64,000 bases of DNA from an uncultured Eubacteriales bacterium (GTDB lineage: Bacteria; Bacillota; Clostridia; Oscillospirales; Oscillospiraceae): contig UQWI01000002.1 in assembly GCA_900544765.1 (NCBI GenBank), forward strand, positions 191,971-255,970. The letters run 5' to 3'. The position numbers were made by a program, and so were the translations under genes. The notes below the pieces were generated by a model. That model was given only the letters and a program-made list of their open reading frames with translations, was not told where the DNA came from and searched no databases. Of this stretch, positions 16,985 to 24,688 are shown one piece after another; the stretch's first letter is position 1; each line of letters opens with the position of its first letter.

Positions 16985-17479
16985 ATGATAATAGTCTACA
17001 GCTCAAATACAGGCTACACAGAGCAGTACGCCAAGCTGCTCGGCAAGGCCCTGGATATGCCCAGCTACCAGCTCGGCAACGTGCCAGAGTGTCATAAGGG
17101 CGCCGAGGTCATCTACCTCGGCTGGCTCTTCGCCGGATCCATTGTCGGATACAAGAAGTGCGCGCACAAGTACCGCGTGCGCTGTGTCGCCGGCGTGGGC
17201 ATGAGCCCTCCGACGCCGGAGATGGCCTCCGGACTGCGCGCCGCGATGAAGATACCCGACTCGGTTGCGGTGTTCTACCTCCAGGGCGGCTTCGACATCA
17301 CGAAGCTCAAGGGGCCCATGAAGCTCATAATGAAGGTCAAGTGCAGGGAGATTGCCGGACGCCTGTCCGCCAAGCCGGAGCTCAACGAGGCCGAGCAGGC
17401 CACTTACGAGATGACCCAGCACGGCGCAAGCTGCGTCGGCACCGAAAACCTGGCGGAGATTATCGCCTGGTACAGATAA
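16985..17479 (+). CDS. Flavodoxin-like protein
   Basis: A 164-residue protein with the flavodoxin phosphate-binding loop SSNTGYT (residues 6-12) and a following Rossmann-like alpha/beta pattern. This suggests FMN binding and electron transfer, or a flavodoxin-domain oxidoreductase of the HemG type. An AAGGGGG site precedes the ATG; a longer in-frame upstream extension has none. It is a single-gene unit with a strong extended -10 promoter overlapped by a perfect 10-10-10 inverted repeat, so expression is probably tightly regulated. The partner is unknown. Confidence 0.7.
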   Translation: MIIVYSSNTGYTEQYAKLLGKALDMPSYQLGNVPECHKGAEVIYLGWLFAGSIVGYKKCAHKYRVRCVAGVGMSPPTPEMASGLRAAMKIPDSVAVFYLQGGFDITKLKGPMKLIMKVKCREIAGRLSAKPELNEAEQATYEMTQHGASCVGTENLAEIIAWYR

Positions 17480-17509
17480 AAATTGCATCTATTTCAGTGC
17501 AAAATCAGA

Positions 17510-17542
17510 GGCGGTCCGGAGTGATCCGGGCCGCCTTTTTTT
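17510..17542 (+). terminator. Terminator of the flavodoxin-like gene
   Basis: An 11-bp stem with one mismatch (17510-17520 with 17525-17535), followed by seven T. Confidence 0.85.
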
Positions 17543-17641
17543 CCGCTATCGCCGCCAGGAAAGCACTGTGCAGCCACAGGCGGCTGCGCCATCTCCGCCT
17601 GGCGCCGCATGGAGGGAGAATTTTTGCAGCCTCTCAGGCGC

Positions 17642-17669
17642 AAAAAAGAGGGCCCCATATTGGGGCCCT
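17642..17669 (-). terminator. Terminator of the trxB-trxA unit
   Basis: A 9-bp stem (17649-17657 with 17661-17669). On the minus strand it is followed by a T-rich tract (bases 17642-17647 are A on the plus strand). Confidence 0.85.
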
Positions 17670-17674
17670 TCGGC

Positions 17675-17980
17675 TCACACGCCCATTGCGGCGCTTATCT
17701 GCGCGAGGCTCTGTACGCCGACGGTCTTGTTGACCAGCTGGCCGTCGCTGAAGTAGAGCAGGGTGGGGATGCTCATGATGCCGTAGCGGGCGGCGAGCTG
17801 GGGCTCGGCGTCCACGTCGACCTTGCAGACGGTCACGGCGCCGTTCTGGGCGGCGTCGAACTGCTCGAGAATGGGAGCCTGCATGCGGCAGGGGCCGCAC
17901 CAGGTGGCCCAGAAGTCCACTACCACCTTGCCGGTGGCTATGACGCTGTCAAAGTTGTCCTTGGTGAGATGCTGTATCAT
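17675..17980 (-). CDS. trxA: Thioredoxin
   Basis: A 101-residue thioredoxin with the active site WCGPC at residues 27-31 and the cis-Pro region SIPTLLYF. It keeps cytosolic protein disulfides reduced and serves as a reductase cofactor. A consensus AGGAGGT site precedes the ATG. It lies 13 bp downstream of the thioredoxin reductase gene in the same direction, so the two form one unit. Confidence 0.96.
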   Translation of the reverse strand: MIQHLTKDNFDSVIATGKVVVDFWATWCGPCRMQAPILEQFDAAQNGAVTVCKVDVDAEPQLAARYGIMSIPTLLYFSDGQLVNKTVGVQSLAQISAAMGV

Positions 17981-17993
17981 GTTTTACCTCCTG

Positions 17994-18818
17994 TTATTTA
18001 GAGAGATTCTCCACATATTTGCAGGCCGAGAGCCCGGCGATGTTGCCCTCGCCGACGGCCTTGGCCACCTGATAGGGCGCGCCCGTGACGTCGCCCGCTG
18101 CGAAAACGCCCGGCACGTTGGTGGCCATGTCCGCGCCGACCTTGATGTGCCCGCCCGAGACCTCGAGCCCCGGCAGCAGAGAATCCGGCGCGACGCCGGG
18201 CCGGAAGATGAATACGCAGTCCACGGCGTAGTCTGCTCCGTCGGCCCTGAGCGTGGTGACGCGCTCACCTCCGCTTATCTCGCAGCGCCTGGCGCGCTGT
18301 GCGTCGAAGTACTCCACCTCGCAGCCGATGCCGCGCAGGTATTCGGCCTCCTCGGGCGCGTCGGCCGAGAGCCCGATGACGGCCACGCGCTTGCCACGGT
18401 AGAGCATGCCGTCGCAGGTGGCGCAGTAGCTCACGCCGCGGCCGAGGTACTCGGCCTCGCCGGGATAGGGCTTGGCCCGGGTCAGGCCTCCCGCTATGAC
18501 GAGGGAGCGGCCCTGCACGAAGTCGGAGCCGACGCTCACGCCGAATACGCCGCCCATGTCCGCAGCAGCCAGGGCGCGGCCGCGCGCGAATTTGACGCCG
18601 GACGCCTCTGCGTGCCGGGTAAAGGCCTCGACCAGCTGCGCGCCGGTGGCGGCCGGGAAGCCGGGGTAGTTGTCCACAAGCTCCGCGCGGTAGAGCGGCG
18701 AATCCTCCATCGAGGTGCTTATTATCAGCGCGGACTTGCCGCGCTGCCGCGCTGTCAGCGCCGCCGACACCCCCGCGGGGCCGGAGCCGATTATCAGTAC
18801 GTCGAAAATTTCGTCCAA
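17994..18818 (-). CDS. trxB: Thioredoxin reductase, atypical (NADPH motif missing)
   Basis: A 274-residue FAD-dependent disulfide reductase. The FAD-binding GSGPAG is at residues 11-16, the redox-active Cys pair is CATC (132-135), and the second FAD motif is GVFAAGD near the C-terminus. Ordinary TrxB is about 310 residues and has GGGDSAxEEA for NADPH; here the equivalent reads GLSADAPEEAEYL (149-161), and the HRR phosphate-binding triplet is not visible (DAQRARR). This resembles ferredoxin-dependent flavin thioredoxin reductases known from Clostridia, which lack these motifs (inference). It is coupled to trxA. Confidence 0.85.
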   Translation of the reverse strand: MDEIFDVLIIGSGPAGVSAALTARQRGKSALIISTSMEDSPLYRAELVDNYPGFPAATGAQLVEAFTRHAEASGVKFARGRALAAADMGGVFGVSVGSDFVQGRSLVIAGGLTRAKPYPGEAEYLGRGVSYCATCDGMLYRGKRVAVIGLSADAPEEAEYLRGIGCEVEYFDAQRARRCEISGGERVTTLRADGADYAVDCVFIFRPGVAPDSLLPGLEVSGGHIKVGADMATNVPGVFAAGDVTGAPYQVAKAVGEGNIAGLSACKYVENLSK

Positions 18819-18852
18819 GTGTACGCCTCCTTTGCCTGAAACGCTATAAATG

Positions 18853-18881
18853 ATTATATAACGCGAATTTGCCGTTGTAAA
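18853..18881 (-). promoter_or_regulatory. Promoter of trxB-trxA
   Basis: Minus strand: TTTACA (18876-18881), 17-bp spacer, TATAAT (18853-18858). Its -35 overlaps the -35 of the divergent glnS promoter. Confidence 0.8.
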
Positions 18882-18903
18882 CCAGAATGTAATGTATTAT
18901 AAT
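18875..18903 (+). promoter_or_regulatory. Promoter of glnS
   Basis: TTGTAA (18875-18880), 17-bp spacer, TATAAT (18898-18903), about 38 bp before the ATG. Confidence 0.8.
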
Positions 18904-18940
18904 ATTTCGGTAACTTAAACGCAAGCAAAGGGTGAAAGCT

Positions 18941-20629
18941 ATGGACGAAGCATCCCGCAACTACAACTTTATAGAGCAGTTCATCGCCGAGGACATCGCC
19001 CCCGGCGGCAGGTTTGAGGGCAAACAGGTGCACACGCGCTTCCCGCCCGAGCCGAACGGCTATCTGCACATCGGCCACTGCAAGGCGCTTATCATCGACT
19101 TCGGCACCGCCGAGCGCTTCGGCGGCATCTGCAACCTCCGCATGGACGACACCAACCCCGCCAAGGAGGACACCGAGTACGTCGACGCCATCCAGGAGGA
19201 CATACACTGGCTGGGCTTTGACTGGGGCGACCGCTTCTTCTACGGCTCCGACTACTTCGAGCAGACCTATGAGTACGCCGAGGAGCTCATCAGGAAGGGC
19301 CTCGCCTATGTCTGCGAGCTCACTCCCGAGCAGTTCCGCGAGTACCGCGGCGACACGAACACCCCGGCCCGCAGCCCATGGAGGGACAGGCCTGTCGAGG
19401 AGAACCTCGACCTCTTCCGCCGCATGCGCGCCGGCGAGTTCCCGGAGGGCAAGTACACCCTTCGCGCCAAGATAGATTTGGCCAGCGGCAACTTCAATAT
19501 GCGCGACCCCGTGCTCTACCGCATTCGTTACATCGAGCACCACCGCCAGGGCACCAAGTGGTGCATCTTCCCGATGTACGACTTCGCCCACCCCATCCAG
19601 GACGCGCTCGAGGGCATCACGCACTCGCTCTGCTCGCTGGAGTATGAGGACCACCGCCCGCTCTACGACTGGGTCGTGAACAACGTCTCCGTGCCCAGCA
19701 AGCCGCGCCAGATAGAGTTCGCCCGCCTCGGCATAGACCACACCGTCATGAGCAAGCGCAAGCTCAGGAAGCTCGTCGAGGAGCACTACGTCTCCGGCTG
19801 GGACGACCCGCGCATGCCGACGCTCTGCGGCCTGCGCCGCCGCGGCTACACCGCGCGCTCCATCCGCGACTTCTGCGAGCGCATCGGCGTCGCCAAGACG
19901 CCCAACACCGTCGAGTACGCCCTGCTCGAGCACTGCCTGCGCGAGGATTTGAACCAGCACGCCCAGCGCGCCATGGCCGTACTGCGCCCGCTCAAGCTCA
20001 CCATCGTGAACTACCCCGAGGACCGGAGCGAGACGGTGGAGATAGAGAACAACCCCAACGATCCCGAGGCCGGGACGCGCACCGTCACCTTCTCCCGCAG
20101 CCTCTACATCGAGCGCGAGGACTTCATGGAGCACCGCGCGCCCAAGTACAAGCGCCTCTGCCCGGCCGAGGACGGCGAGGCCTGCTCGCTCGAGTGCCGC
20201 CTCAAGGGCGCGTATCTCATCCGCTGCGCCGGCTTCGTCAAGGACGAGAACGGCGAGGTGGTCGAAGTGCTGGCCGAGTACGATCCCATGAGCCGCGGCG
20301 GCGACCCCGCTGACGGCCGCAAGGTCAAGGGCGCCACGCTCCACTGGGTGGACGCGAACAACTGTGCCGACGCCGAGGTGCGGCTCTACTCCAACCTCTT
20401 CTCCGACGCCGACCCCGACGCGGGCGACAAGGACTTCCTCGACTGCCTGAACCCGGACAGCCTCGAGGTGCTCACCGGCTGCAAGGTGGAGCCTATGTGC
20501 GCCTCTCCCGACGCGCCCATGCACTTCCAGTTCCTGCGCCAGGGCTATTTCTGCCGCGACAAGGACTCCACGCCGGAGCACCCCATCTTCAACCGCGCCG
20601 TCGCGCTCAAGGATAGCTTCAAGAAGTGA
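18941..20629 (+). CDS. glnS: Glutaminyl-tRNA synthetase
   Basis: A 562-residue class I synthetase that charges tRNA-Gln directly. PPEPNGYLHIGH carries the HIGH signature near residue 41, and VMSKRKL around residue 270 is the KMSKS-type loop; the C-terminal anticodon-binding beta-barrels follow. The ATG at 18941 has an AAAGGGTG site; an in-frame GTG three codons earlier lacks one. Most Bacillota rely on GatCAB transamidation, so a direct GlnRS suggests lineage-specific acquisition; whether GatCAB is also present cannot be told here. The 5' leader is too short for a T-box. Confidence 0.95.
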   Translation: MDEASRNYNFIEQFIAEDIAPGGRFEGKQVHTRFPPEPNGYLHIGHCKALIIDFGTAERFGGICNLRMDDTNPAKEDTEYVDAIQEDIHWLGFDWGDRFFYGSDYFEQTYEYAEELIRKGLAYVCELTPEQFREYRGDTNTPARSPWRDRPVEENLDLFRRMRAGEFPEGKYTLRAKIDLASGNFNMRDPVLYRIRYIEHHRQGTKWCIFPMYDFAHPIQDALEGITHSLCSLEYEDHRPLYDWVVNNVSVPSKPRQIEFARLGIDHTVMSKRKLRKLVEEHYVSGWDDPRMPTLCGLRRRGYTARSIRDFCERIGVAKTPNTVEYALLEHCLREDLNQHAQRAMAVLRPLKLTIVNYPEDRSETVEIENNPNDPEAGTRTVTFSRSLYIEREDFMEHRAPKYKRLCPAEDGEACSLECRLKGAYLIRCAGFVKDENGEVVEVLAEYDPMSRGGDPADGRKVKGATLHWVDANNCADAEVRLYSNLFSDADPDAGDKDFLDCLNPDSLEVLTGCKVEPMCASPDAPMHFQFLRQGYFCRDKDSTPEHPIFNRAVALKDSFKK

Positions 20630-20665
20630 GCCGCCGCGCCGCCGCGAGGCCTTAGGAGGGACAGT

Positions 20666-20890
20666 ATGATCAACAAGTCCGTGATTATATTGACGGCCAT
20701 AGCAGCGCTGCTGCTGCCGTTTGTGCTGACAGTCGTGGCAAATTGGATTCCGCCCGATTGGTATTCGTCCCCGGTGTTCTGGGCGTCGCTGATTATAGAC
20801 GCCGTCGTGATATGCACCGGCATTGTGCTCTGCCGCCTGAACCGTGTGAACGCACAGGAGGACAGGGAAGGCCGCGACGGCGAAGAATAA
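20666..20890 (+). CDS. Small membrane protein (74 aa)
   Basis: A 74-residue protein with two hydrophobic segments (about residues 5-27 and 37-58) and a highly charged C-terminal tail. An AGGAGGG site precedes the ATG. It follows glnS by 36 bp and ends before a strong terminator, so it is probably co-transcribed with glnS. No family or function is recognised. It resembles in size and topology the 66-residue protein at 10.4 kb, without clear sequence similarity. Confidence 0.55.
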   Translation: MINKSVIILTAIAALLLPFVLTVVANWIPPDWYSSPVFWASLIIDAVVICTGIVLCRLNRVNAQEDREGRDGEE

Positions 20891-20899
20891 GTGAGATAG

Positions 20900-20928
20900 A
20901 AACCCCCGGGCTTGCGGCCCGGGGGTTT
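20900..20928. terminator. Bidirectional terminator, glnS side and SLH gene
   Basis: A 12-bp GC stem (20900-20911 with 20917-20928) between convergent genes, with short A and T tracts on the arms. Confidence 0.85.
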
Positions 20929-20936
20929 GTCTGTAT

Positions 20937-22055
20937 TCAGCTCTCCGGCCAGACGATGGCCTCCGAGACACCGTCCAGCTCTGCCACGATGAAGTCCGCG
21001 CCGGAGTAGGCGGCGTAGCCGTCGTCATAGCTGGTGGTGCACCAGCTGAGCCCGGTGACGTCCCTGCCGCGCAGGCCGGTTATCTCCTCGAGCTCCGGTA
21101 CGCCGCCGTTGTACTGGCCGCTCAAATCGACCATGTACCAGCGACCGTCCTCGGTTGCGATCACGGCCCAGGCGTCGCTGCCGGGGAACCAGCTGGTGCA
21201 GGGCAGTTCATAGACCGCTGTAACAGGGCTGTCGGTGGGTACGGCCCTGGTCCTGCCCATTGCCTTGGTTATCTCCTCGCGGCGCTTTCCCTCGGCAGCT
21301 TCCTCGGCGTTCGGGGAATTGGGGTCAGCGACGTCTGTCCAGAGCTCTACGTGAGTTATGTCAACCGAGGCCGTGCCGCCGCTGAGCGTCACGCTGAAAT
21401 TCGGGTTGTCGTAGCTGCCGAGGTCTATGCGCCGTGCAAAGGGGGAGCCGTCGGGGGCGGCGGTCACCCGCTCGATATCCGCTGCACCTGCGGCGCGGTA
21501 GATGAGCGTCGCGGCCTGGGCGCGGGTGAGGATGGCGCCTGGGCGGATGGTGTTGTCCTCAAAGCCGTCCATAAGCCCGGCGGAGCACATGGCGCCGACG
21601 TACTGCACATAGTCCTGGCCCACGTCCGCCCGGTCCGCGTAGGGGATGCTGTCGGTGAGCTCCAGCCCGAGGGCCACCGCGACTATCTTGGCGGCCAGCT
21701 GGCGGCTTACGGGGCTGTTGAACTGCGTCCAGGCGCTGTCCTGCTCGTTGAGCCAGCCGTTGTCGTAGGCGCTGCGCATCTGCACGCCCGCCCAGTGGCC
21801 GTATTCTTCGCCGGTTTCCAGGCCGAGGCAGCGCGCGGTCATGGTGACGAACTCGGCGACGGAGACGTCCCTGTCGGGCCGGAAAGTGCCGTCCTCGTAG
21901 CCGTCTATGTAACCGGCGGATATCATTTCGCTGACCGGCTCGTAGAACCACTGCCCCTCGCTCACGTCGCTGAGCTGTACGCCGTCGGCCATCGCGGCCG
22001 TGCCCAGAGAGAGGGTGAGCGCGAGCGCCAGGGCGATTGAAGAGAGCTTTTTCAT
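20937..22055 (-). CDS. SLH-domain surface protein
   Basis: A 372-residue secreted protein. The signal peptide spans about residues 1-24 (a KK pair, a hydrophobic core, then AMA before the mature start). Three S-layer-homology modules follow, at about 28-78, 80-130 and 140-190, with the typical WFYEPV, DGYEDGTFRPD and TRAQAATLIYRA elements. They anchor the protein to the pyruvylated cell wall polymer. The C-terminal 180 residues are an unrecognised, probably beta-rich domain exposed outside. The start at 22055 is preferred to a GTG three codons upstream because of the position of the GAGGTG site. Confidence 0.85.
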   Translation of the reverse strand: MKKLSSIALALALTLSLGTAAMADGVQLSDVSEGQWFYEPVSEMISAGYIDGYEDGTFRPDRDVSVAEFVTMTARCLGLETGEEYGHWAGVQMRSAYDNGWLNEQDSAWTQFNSPVSRQLAAKIVAVALGLELTDSIPYADRADVGQDYVQYVGAMCSAGLMDGFEDNTIRPGAILTRAQAATLIYRAAGAADIERVTAAPDGSPFARRIDLGSYDNPNFSVTLSGGTASVDITHVELWTDVADPNSPNAEEAAEGKRREEITKAMGRTRAVPTDSPVTAVYELPCTSWFPGSDAWAVIATEDGRWYMVDLSGQYNGGVPELEEITGLRGRDVTGLSWCTTSYDDGYAAYSGADFIVAELDGVSEAIVWPES

Positions 22056-22126
22056 ATGAAACACCTCGCTTTGTGCTTATAGCTGCGCTTATGACGCAGC
22101 CTGTCAGGAAAAGTTCCAAAAGCAAG

Positions 22127-22146
22127 AGGCGGGCAAAAGCCCGCCT
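22127..22146 (-). terminator. Terminator of ychF
   Basis: An 8-bp GC stem (22127-22134 with 22139-22146) located 5 bp after the ychF stop on the minus strand, followed by a mixed T-rich stretch. Confidence 0.7.
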
Positions 22147-22150
22147 TTGC

Positions 22151-23245
22151 TTACACGTTGAATCTGAAGAGCGTGACGTCGCCGTCCTTCATGACGTAGT
22201 CCTTGCCCTCGCTGCGCACAAGGCCCTTTTCCTTGGCGGCGGCCATGCTGCCGCAGGCCTTGAGGTCGTCGAAGGCGACAATCTCCGCGCGGATGAAGCC
22301 GCGCTCGAAGTCGGAGTGAATCTTTCCGGCGGCCTGGGGGGCCTTGGTGCCCCTGGTGATGGTCCAGGCCCTGACCTCGTCGCTGCCGCAGGTGAGGAAG
22401 CTGATGAGGCCCAGGAGGGAGTAGGAGCACTTGATTAGCCTCGCAAGGCCGCTCTCCTTGAGGCCCAGCTCCTCGAGGAACATGGCCCTGTCCTCGTCGT
22501 CGAGCTCGCAGAGCTCCTGCTCGGTGCGCGCGCAGATGGGCAGCACCTGGGCGCCCTCGGCGTCGGCGATGGCCTTGACGGCCTGGTAGTAGGCGTTGCC
22601 GTCGAGGCCGGCTATGCCCTCCTCGTCCATGTTGGCGGCGTAGATAATGGGCTTGAGGCTCAGCAAATCCACGGTCTCGATTATCTCGCGCTCGTCGTCG
22701 CCGCAGTCATAGCTGCGCGCGCTCTTGCCCTCGTTCAAGTGGGCGAGCAGGGCCTCGAACACCTCGGCCTCATGGGCGAACTTTTTGTCGCCGCCCTTCG
22801 CGGCCTTTTTGCTCTTGTCTATGCGGCGCTCCACGAGCTCCATGTCCGCCATGATGAGCTCGAGGTTGATGATGTCGATGTCCCTGGCGGGGTCGGTGCC
22901 GCCCTCGACGTGGATTATGTTCTCGTCGTCGAAGCACCTGACGACATGGACTATGGCGTCCGTGCGGCGTATGTTCTCGAGGAACTTGTTGCCCAGGCCC
23001 TCGCCGTGGCTCGCGCCCTTTACGAGACCGGCTATGTCGACGAACTCAATGACGGCGGGGGTGTACTTCTTGGGCGAGTACAGGTCGCGCAGGAAGTCCA
23101 GGCGCTCGTCCGGTACGGCGACGACGCCGACGTTTGGCTCTATGGTGCAGAAGGGGTAGTTTGCGCTCTCCGCGCCCGCGTTGGTTATCGCGTTGAACAG
23201 TGTGCTCTTGCCGACGTTGGGCAGGCCGACGATGCCGAGTTTCAT
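22151..23245 (-). CDS. ychF: Redox-regulated P-loop ATPase YchF
   Basis: A 364-residue Obg-family protein. The Walker A GLPNVGKST is at residues 7-15, followed by the FVDIAGLVKGAS switch region, a coiled-coil insert and a C-terminal TGS domain ending in DVTLFRFNV. YchF binds ATP rather than GTP and associates with ribosomes, where it is linked to translation and oxidative-stress control. It is a single-gene unit with its own promoter and terminator. Confidence 0.96.
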   Translation of the reverse strand: MKLGIVGLPNVGKSTLFNAITNAGAESANYPFCTIEPNVGVVAVPDERLDFLRDLYSPKKYTPAVIEFVDIAGLVKGASHGEGLGNKFLENIRRTDAIVHVVRCFDDENIIHVEGGTDPARDIDIINLELIMADMELVERRIDKSKKAAKGGDKKFAHEAEVFEALLAHLNEGKSARSYDCGDDEREIIETVDLLSLKPIIYAANMDEEGIAGLDGNAYYQAVKAIADAEGAQVLPICARTEQELCELDDEDRAMFLEELGLKESGLARLIKCSYSLLGLISFLTCGSDEVRAWTITRGTKAPQAAGKIHSDFERGFIRAEIVAFDDLKACGSMAAAKEKGLVRSEGKDYVMKDGDVTLFRFNV

Positions 23246-23294
23246 GTATCATATCTCCTTAGTTTTCAGAGTGGACGATGATTTAAGCCCAGAT

Positions 23295-23323
23295 ATTATA
23301 CCACAGTGCGCCGCCCGCCTCAA
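23295..23323 (-). promoter_or_regulatory. Promoter of ychF
   Basis: Minus strand: TTGAGG (23318-23323), 17-bp spacer, TATAAT (23295-23300), about 50 bp upstream of the start. Confidence 0.75.
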
Positions 23324-23391
23324 GAGATATTCTATCAAAGCCCGGCCGGTATGCCGCAACCGCCGGTTGCGAAACTGCAAGCCACTCGTGG

Positions 23392-23420
23392 TTGCGCCGC
23401 AACCTGCCTTCGGGTATACT
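23392..23420 (+). promoter_or_regulatory. Promoter of the first XRE-membrane gene
   Basis: TTGCGC (23392-23397), 17-bp spacer, TATACT (23415-23420). The spacer contains CCTGCCTTCGGG, which recurs in the spacer of the uvrA promoter. Confidence 0.65.
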
Positions 23421-23448
23421 GGTGTCAGTAAAGGCGGGGAGGGACGAC

Positions 23449-24030
23449 ATGAAGCTGCACGAGAAGATATACTACTACAGGAAGAAGGCGGGGCTTTCGC
23501 AGGACGCTCTGGCCGATAAGCTGGGCATTTCGAGGCAGGCTATCTCGAAGTGGGAAACGGCCGAGTCCGTGCCAGAGACCGGCAAGCTCGCCGCACTGGC
23601 TTCGGCGCTGGGCATAAGCGTCGACTGGCTGCTCAGCGAGGACGAGCCGGAGGGGGAGACGAACGGCGCGCGGGAATACGACGCCGGGGAAGGCAGACCG
23701 CTGACGCCGGAGGACCTTGCGGAGACGCTGCCCGGGCTCATTCGGCTGCTTGTGCGGCGCTGGGGCTGGCTCGCGGGCATATATGTGATTCGTTACGGGG
23801 CAATTGTGTTTTTCGGCGGCGCGCTGGTGAACCTGATAACGCTGCCGTCGCTCAAACGCTCCCAGCAGCTGGTTGACGAGTACCCTTTCCTGAGCGATGT
23901 GTACGGCATGACGGGTACGGAGGGAAACCTGCTCACCATCGTGGCCACGATTGTGACTGTTTTTGGCCTTGCCGTTGTAATCGCCGGTATCGCTCTGACC
24001 GTGTATCTGAGGAAACGGCGTTGGGAATGA
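23449..24030 (+). CDS. XRE-type DNA-binding membrane protein, copy 1
   Basis: A 193-residue protein. An N-terminal helix-turn-helix of the Cro/C1 type (about residues 5-60, with AGLSQDALADKLGISRQAISKWE) is joined by an acidic linker to two hydrophobic segments (about 103-125 and 163-185). It thus combines a DNA-binding head with a membrane anchor, suggesting a membrane-tethered regulator. The start has a GGGAGGG site. It is followed 22 bp later by a tandem copy that shares about 95% DNA identity over the first 250 bp but has an unrelated-looking C-terminal half. Confidence 0.8.
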   Translation: MKLHEKIYYYRKKAGLSQDALADKLGISRQAISKWETAESVPETGKLAALASALGISVDWLLSEDEPEGETNGAREYDAGEGRPLTPEDLAETLPGLIRLLVRRWGWLAGIYVIRYGAIVFFGGALVNLITLPSLKRSQQLVDEYPFLSDVYGMTGTEGNLLTIVATIVTVFGLAVVIAGIALTVYLRKRRWE

Positions 24031-24052
24031 TAAACATACATGGAGGGACGAC

Positions 24053-24649
24053 ATGAAGCTGCACGAGAAGATATACTACTATCGGAAGAAGGCGGGGCTC
24101 TCGCAGGATGCGCTGGCCGATAAGCTGGGCGTTTCGAGGCAGGCTATCTCGAAGTGGGAGACGGCCGAGTCCGTACCAGAGACCGGCAAGCTCGCCGCGC
24201 TGGCCTCGGCGCTGGGCATAAGCGTCGACTGGCTGCTCAGCGAGGAGGAGCCGGAGGGGGAGACGAACGGCGCGAGGGAATACGACGCCGGGACCTTCGT
24301 CCCGGGCCGCGACGCATCCTCCGCCGGGACGGCGGCGCGGAGCCGCACGCGGGGACTGAAGCACTGGGCGTGGCTCTCAGGCGTCGCTATAGCCGTGATA
24401 GGGGCCTACCTGCTGTACCAGGCCGTGACAGCGAAGCTTGCGATGTCGAGCCTGCTCGGGCTGCTCAACATGGACGGCTACATCGGCGGCGAGACAGTGT
24501 GGGTCAACGGCGTGGAGACGCCGATAGTGGATTTCCTGCAGAACAACCCCGTGTCCGTCGTGTCGACGGTGTGGCTTATAGTAGGCGCCGTGCTCGTGTT
24601 GGGCGGCATTGCGCTGGCCGTGTTCCTGAAGCGGAAATTCAGGACGTGA
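24053..24649 (+). CDS. XRE-type DNA-binding membrane protein, copy 2
   Basis: A 198-residue tandem paralogue of the preceding gene. The first 80 residues differ from copy 1 at only a few positions (Ile/Val in the recognition helix region, Asp/Glu in the linker), then similarity stops abruptly after the EYDAG segment. Two hydrophobic segments are at about 104-122 and 169-192, with a different periplasmic loop between. The same DNA-binding head probably reads the same operator in both proteins, while the membrane parts could sense different signals (inference). It is followed by a bidirectional terminator shared with ftsH. Confidence 0.8.
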   Translation: MKLHEKIYYYRKKAGLSQDALADKLGVSRQAISKWETAESVPETGKLAALASALGISVDWLLSEEEPEGETNGAREYDAGTFVPGRDASSAGTAARSRTRGLKHWAWLSGVAIAVIGAYLLYQAVTAKLAMSSLLGLLNMDGYIGGETVWVNGVETPIVDFLQNNPVSVVSTVWLIVGAVLVLGGIALAVFLKRKFRT

Positions 24650-24655
24650 TAACAA

Positions 24656-24680
24656 AGGCGGGAGCTGATTGCTCCCGCCT
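24656..24680. terminator. Bidirectional terminator, XRE pair and ftsH
   Basis: A 9-bp stem (24657-24665 with 24671-24679) flanked by A- and T-containing tracts, between convergent genes. Confidence 0.8.
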
Positions 24681-24688
24681 CTTTGCGT

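Noticed and set aside
18904..18940. T-box leader of glnS
   Set aside because: The leader is under 40 nt; no T-box sequence or terminator hairpin is present.
18854..21028. 724-residue minus-strand reading frame opposite glnS
   Set aside because: A GC-driven shadow: glnS on the other strand has full family motifs, and the antisense translation is low-complexity.
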